From Progne subis subis (lineage: Eukaryota > Chordata > Aves > Passeriformes > Hirundinidae), in assembly GCA_022316685.1 (NCBI GenBank), contig JAKJHU010000257.1:232663-296662 (forward strand): 64,000 nucleotides of DNA, in the 5' to 3' direction. Below the pieces are notes generated by a model that saw nothing but the letters and a program-made list of their open reading frames with translations, searched no databases and was not told where the DNA came from. Position 1 is the stretch's first letter, and every line of letters begins with the position of its first letter. Of the stretch, positions 59,301-64,000 are shown in pieces. Both the position numbers and the translations under genes were made by a program.

Positions 59301-62300
59301 CTCTCAGTTACATGGATTTTAAATTCTTAATTTGAACAGTTTATTCAAAAGTAGTATTATTTTCTTGACAAAACTTTAACTCAATGAATTGATAAACATA
59401 AAAAAGTCATGTGTCTGGCTCAAATACATTAGATTAAAAATTCAGAATTTATTCTCTCATACATTTGCTGTCTGAGCAGTAAACAGATTTTTAGTAGAAA
59501 GTTGTCACTAGAATGTCTGCAAGTATTGTAAGTACTATAAACTGGAAGATGTTTAATAGTTATATTCTGTTTGGTAAGGTAGTCTTCTAGAATGAAAAAC
59601 TGAATCAACAAAAAATTTTAACCTAATTCTCCCCACACCCCGAAAAAACCCAATACTAAAACAAACAGGTCTGATATTAAATTATTTCTTGAGCCACTTT
59701 CCTCTGGAAAGTTTTTAATATGTTGGCATAAATTCTGATGTCTCTTTATTTTCTTTATTTTTCTCTAACACACACAGATACACCCTGAGCAACCTTACTT
59801 GTGAAAAGCTATCTATAGCAGCATAGAGGTCAGCCTCACCCCTTGGCCAGGAGTCCTTGCAGCAGTAGTTTGAGAAGTGCAATGTGGCTTGTATTTTTAC
59901 TAGCAAATGTGACAGGCCTTTGGCAGAGCTCCTAAGCTCTCCTCCTTTCATTTCGAACTGCTTTACTGCATTTTGCATATTCTTTCTCCAAAAGCTAGTT
60001 TCAGCAGGAATTATGGAAACAGCTATTAAAGACCTTTCCTACAATATTTTATGATCTTGATAAGGCTCTCCATTGAGGAAGATTATTGAGATGTTAGAGT
60101 GTTTACCAGAATCTACTACTTTTCAATCCTGTTATTCTTTTGCATCATGCTGAACCCATTGATCACTCATTTGTCTTGCATATTATTGCACATGCTTGCT
60201 TATTCTAGCATAAACAAAGTGAAATTTATCCAACTCTTATAACAGTGCTTGACCATAAAGGAGAAATGGCACACACGTAGCCCTCCTTTTTTGTTAACAC
60301 TGATGCCTTAGGCATATTTTTTCTTTAACAGCATCTGTAAAGAGGACCCGAAATTTATTTTCCTCAAATTCCAAATTCAGTGCCAGATTCACTGTAAATC
60401 TAAGTATGAATATGCGCTGATGGACACAAGGTTAGTAAAAGGGCATGGGGCTGAGGCTTTCAGTGGAAGCCACTGTACGGTCAGAAGGCAGCTACTGCTG
60501 CTGCCATAGGATGTGCTGACAAAGACTCTAGCTGTTGCTCGTTTCCATTTTGTAGCTCTACTCACAATTTTGAAGTGCTAAGACTTGGTTCCCCTTTCCT
60601 TTCATATCTTTTATTTTATCCTTATCACTTCAATATCTTTATTTGAGAGACTTGCAGGCAGGTTATCACTGCACTAGAATTCTTAGCATCTTCTTTTTTT
60701 AATCACACCCATACTCTCCAAAATTAGAAATGCCTGGTTTTAGACCAGCAGAACTGGTGGTGATAATCATGGTTAGCCAAAAGTCCAGATCCCCAGACAA
60801 GTTTATAGGGATGGGGAACATCCAAGGTCAAATTCAAGGGAAATCTTCAGTAAGCCCAAGATAGGATCAGGTCCACATACAGCAAGTGTCAGACATAGCC
60901 CAGGATTTTCTAGGCAGGTCTACAGTGATGAGACATGTTTGAAGTCAAGCCAGAGAGTCAAACCTTCAATACCCTGTATTTATCCTTGTTTCACTATAAT
61001 TTTGGTTTAATGAGATTTATACAAATTGTAATCACTAGCATCTATACTAATCAAGGGGGAAATCCAAACAGTTTGACCTCATAGAAAACCTCCTTTCTTA
61101 TCATAAGTCCAGACATAACCTGTGGTAGCCACAATGAGAAAGAAAAGCATGATCTTTCTCAAAACCACTTATTTTTTCATAACATATTCTTACTCACAAG
61201 GCAAATACTGCACATCTATTTCCCTGCTAGCAGCATGGTATTGCATTTGTTTTGAATTTGTGTTTTGTTGATTCATAGCTATATTCTGCAGCTTTTTCCT
61301 TAAGTCTTCAGTATTGTCCTGCTGAATACCTATTCTGAAGCAAGGTCTCCCCTTGTGCTATCTTGTACTGATATTTGCTTTTCATGTTGTCCCAAAGTCA
61401 TTCTCTACTGCAGTTACTATATTTATAAACAGCAGATGCTCCTTGCCCCTTGTCCATCTTAAATGATAGCTGTCAAGATGTGACATCAAAATAGGACACC
61501 TTGGCAACAAACAAACAAACATAAAACACCCCATTCCAAAGTCTGGACTGTAGGTGCCTTTCAGTGCTAACTGCACTAGCTAGGGATGTGAACGTAATTC
61601 CAATTCTTCTGCCTTTTCTCTGGGTTTAGAAAAACAACCTTCCCAGAACACTTAAAATTCTGGCAAAAGAATTAATTCAATAAATTATGCTCCAATTAAA
61701 TGCAATCATTTGTGTTGCCAGTAGGTAAGATTCATACCCATACCAATGCAAAAGAACAGTTGAAGGCAAAATCTACCCTTTTAGTTTTGAACTAATTTTC
61801 CTTCTTTCTTTCATCCTAGAATTGTTTTGACCGTAAATTGGGGGAAAAAAAGAAAAAAAATAAAAAAATCTTCCAGCATGATAATAGCTATTTTTCATCC
61901 TCTACCAGAGAAATTCAAGAAACTTTACATGATAATTACAGGTCGAGCTTTAAAAAGTCATCTTAAGATAAATTGAATTCTCTTATACCTACTCTCACTG
62001 ACTTGTCCTTAAGTTCTGTTGGATGAAAACAAGTACTGGTTTAATTATTAAATTTTCCCATGCTTTATTTTATGTTTCTTTTCTCTGTGGAGATTTTAAA
62101 ATATAATTTATATTTTTTCTTTTAAAATCTATGTTACAGTTATGTTCTTTTCAGTACATAGTTTACAGACACTTGCATATTCAGGAGAGCTGGCTAAGGG
62201 AAGAAAGCTGTTGTCAGAGTTTAATTCTGAACATTGCATTTTCACTGTGAAAGGGTTCAAGGGCTGAAAATCATAAAAAATTTCTGTCACTTAAATCTTT

Positions 62301-63645
62301 TATTTACATCTATTCTATTTGAATCACAAATTATTTCAAAGAGTCTGATGGCCTCTGCTAAGTTTGGTAAGATGATTAAGAATTGTGAACCTCTGAAACT
62401 TCTTGTATGTGATATGTTAAAAATTATGCCAGTTTAAGCCTTTTAGCAAAAAATGAGCATCATTTGTGAAGATACACAATTGTGCATTTCCTTTAAAGTA
62501 GGCAGGAGGAAGCTGATTTGCATGAGTTTGCACACACAGGAAACTGAAGACAATACAATTAGGATCCTAACTTGATACAACTTAGATATTCTTGCCTCCT
62601 GACATAATGATTGCACCAATTTACAGTTTCTTTAGACATTAGCAGAATGAAAGCAAGTAAAAAGTATTCCAAGTGAGTTTAATGGAAAAGGCTCTAATTT
62701 ACAGGAAATTATGAATAATTTTTTGTACTTCCCCAATACAAATTAATAATATGAAATGTCTATTAATTCACCTATTTCATCTCCTACAGTACAATAAATC
62801 TACTCTGCCCTTATGTGAGTCTATCTTAAATGAGAAAATAATGAGAAGCTGTCCTAGGAAGCACCTACTTGGCCAATGATTGAGAAAAAATTCTGACCAC
62901 ACACATAGGAGGAGAGATCTATAACAGATAAATTAGACATACAAGTCAGAAAAAATTTCTCAATAAGAAAAAAATATACATGACTGTACAACTCCTTCTA
63001 ATACGTCTAGTTTTGTTATACCATTCATAATGGAGATTGCACACAAAATTCAACCATTTTCACCCGTTTCCAAGTTTCTGACAACCTGGTGCCAATGGTG
63101 ATTTCATTTACAAGATATTGCTAAGATCTTTCTGCTTTTACAATATTTTAGAACATGCTATCATATAAAGTAAGAAATAGTCACTGTAGCTCATGTTCTC
63201 CTCTGAAACATGAACATTGGAAGAGATGCAGCTACTCCAGCATTGCTGAATGTAAAGTGAGGTCCCAACACCAACTCTGTTTTTCTGCTTGTATATGCAA
63301 TATTCATACCAGTTCTTTCAGTTCTCCTATCTTAATGGGTGTTTACATATAGCTGATGAATACTCTGATTATGTTTCCCCAGTCACATAGTCCTGGAATA
63401 TTATTTCTTATTTTCCAGTTTATCCAGTCTGTGACCACACATTTGGGCTTACTAAAACACAAGTTTCTTTGCTTGTTTCAAGCTGAGATGCATCCATATA
63501 ACTTCCTAGCAACATATATTCTTTCCATTACTTAATATTTCTCAGTCTTCATTAGTCATGTTTTAATCAATATTGTAATAGTAATGTAAAATGGATGGCT
63601 GCAAAAATCTAAGACCACGGAGGCCAGCTTTTTACATATGTAGAT
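56386..63645. other. Unique AT-rich non-coding DNA
   Basis: About 7.3 kb with no supported gene or transposon. It holds a T22 run at 58096-58117 and a T/G tract at 58906-58983. The segment 59790-60080 is less AT-rich and repeat-free, with an 87-codon minus-strand frame (59715-59978) of no recognisable family. Confidence 0.55.
58906..58983. repeat. T/G-rich simple repeat
   Basis: (GGTTT)n, then (GTTT)n, then (GGTT)n units over about 78 bases; the mirror form of the A/C tracts elsewhere. Confidence 0.9.
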
Positions 63646-63919
63646 AGTGACAGGACAAGGGAATGGTTTTAAACTAATGAGAGGAGAGATTTAGATTAGA
63701 TGTTAGGAAGAAATTCTTTACTCAAGAGGGTATTGAGGCATTGGAACAGGTTGCCCAGGGAAGCTGTGGGTACATCATCCCTGGAAACATTCAAGGGCAG
63801 GTTGGATGTGTCTCAGAGCAACCTGGTCTGGTAGAAAGTGGTCCAGTCACGACAGAAGGATTGGAAATCTATGTTCTTTAAGATCTCTTGCAGCCCAAAT
63901 CATTCTGTGATTCTATGAC
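63646..63919 (+). mobile_element. CR1 LINE 3' UTR fragment, plus strand
   Basis: In sense orientation it reads GACAGGACAAGGGAATGG, TTAGATTAGATGTTAGGAAG, AAATTCTTTACTCAAGAGGG, GGAACAGGTTGCCCAGGGAA, CAGGTTGGATGTG and ends in CATTCTGTGATTCTATGACT, which is the typical CR1 terminus with its 8-base ATTCTATG-like repeat. It is truncated at its 5' side near 63646, as is usual for CR1. It is the best-preserved CR1 3' end in the window. Confidence 0.95.
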
Positions 63920-64000
63920 TCATATCTACACATTAGGTGGCCAGGGGTAGATATCTATTCTATGAGCCAACTTTAATACCAAGACTGTTAAATGTAGCCT
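63920..64000. other. Unique flank at the window end
   Basis: The last 81 bases after the CR1 terminus show nothing recognisable. Confidence 0.5.

Noticed and set aside
1..64000. tRNA, rRNA or other structural RNA genes
   Set aside because: No cloverleaf with box A and box B words and no rRNA-like conserved core was noticed by eye on either strand.
1..64000. A bacterial-style operon, defence system or phage
   Set aside because: Base composition, lack of long frames, CR1 and LTR remnants and microsatellites all point to vertebrate nuclear DNA.

Overview
The window looks like bird nuclear DNA: AT-rich, non-coding, most likely a gene desert or a very long intron. The main evidence is the repeat content. 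At least eight pieces of CR1, the dominant LINE of birds, are present, including the characteristic 3' ends. There are also three or four solo-LTR-like blocks of endogenous-retrovirus type, and no L1 or Alu-like elements. The LTR style suggests a songbird, but that is from memory of such families and is not proven here. I found no host protein-coding gene, no rRNA and no tRNA. The open frames in the window are short, and those that resemble a known protein are decayed CR1 coding sequence.

Layout. 0-0.36 kb: possible LTR cut by the window edge. 1.95-2.93 kb: minus-strand CR1 with decayed reverse transcriptase. 8.52-8.80 kb: short minus-strand CR1. 15.90-17.78 kb: the longest CR1 (minus), which keeps an ORF1 esterase tail, the start of the endonuclease and the C-terminal part of ORF2, but lacks the endonuclease core and the reverse-transcriptase palm. 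19.87-20.22 kb: unclassified GC-richer segment. 23.77-23.90 kb: old CR1 scrap. 25.34-26.0 kb: minus-strand LTR. 28.42-28.69 kb: purine-only-like G-rich minisatellite. 30.84-31.05 kb: small plus-strand LTR. 31.05-42.1 kb: 11 kb without a recognisable transposon, holding several stretches that look like conserved non-coding DNA. 42.11-42.56 kb: CR1 3' end (minus). 42.6-45.2 kb: further enhancer-like sequence. 45.24-45.61 kb: plus-strand LTR with a possible target-site duplication. 50.91-51.55 kb: CR1 (minus) with the palm and C-terminus of ORF2. 56.3 kb and 63.65-63.92 kb: plus-strand CR1 ends.

The elements do not form a working system. The most noteworthy items are the domain-by-domain break-up of the CR1 copies, the (AAGGG)n/10-mer minisatellite with quadruplex potential, a T20-G quadruplex junction at 35.25 kb, and the transposon-poor 31-42 kb block, which is my best guess for regulatory DNA. 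Claims of conservation rest on appearance only, because no alignment could be run.
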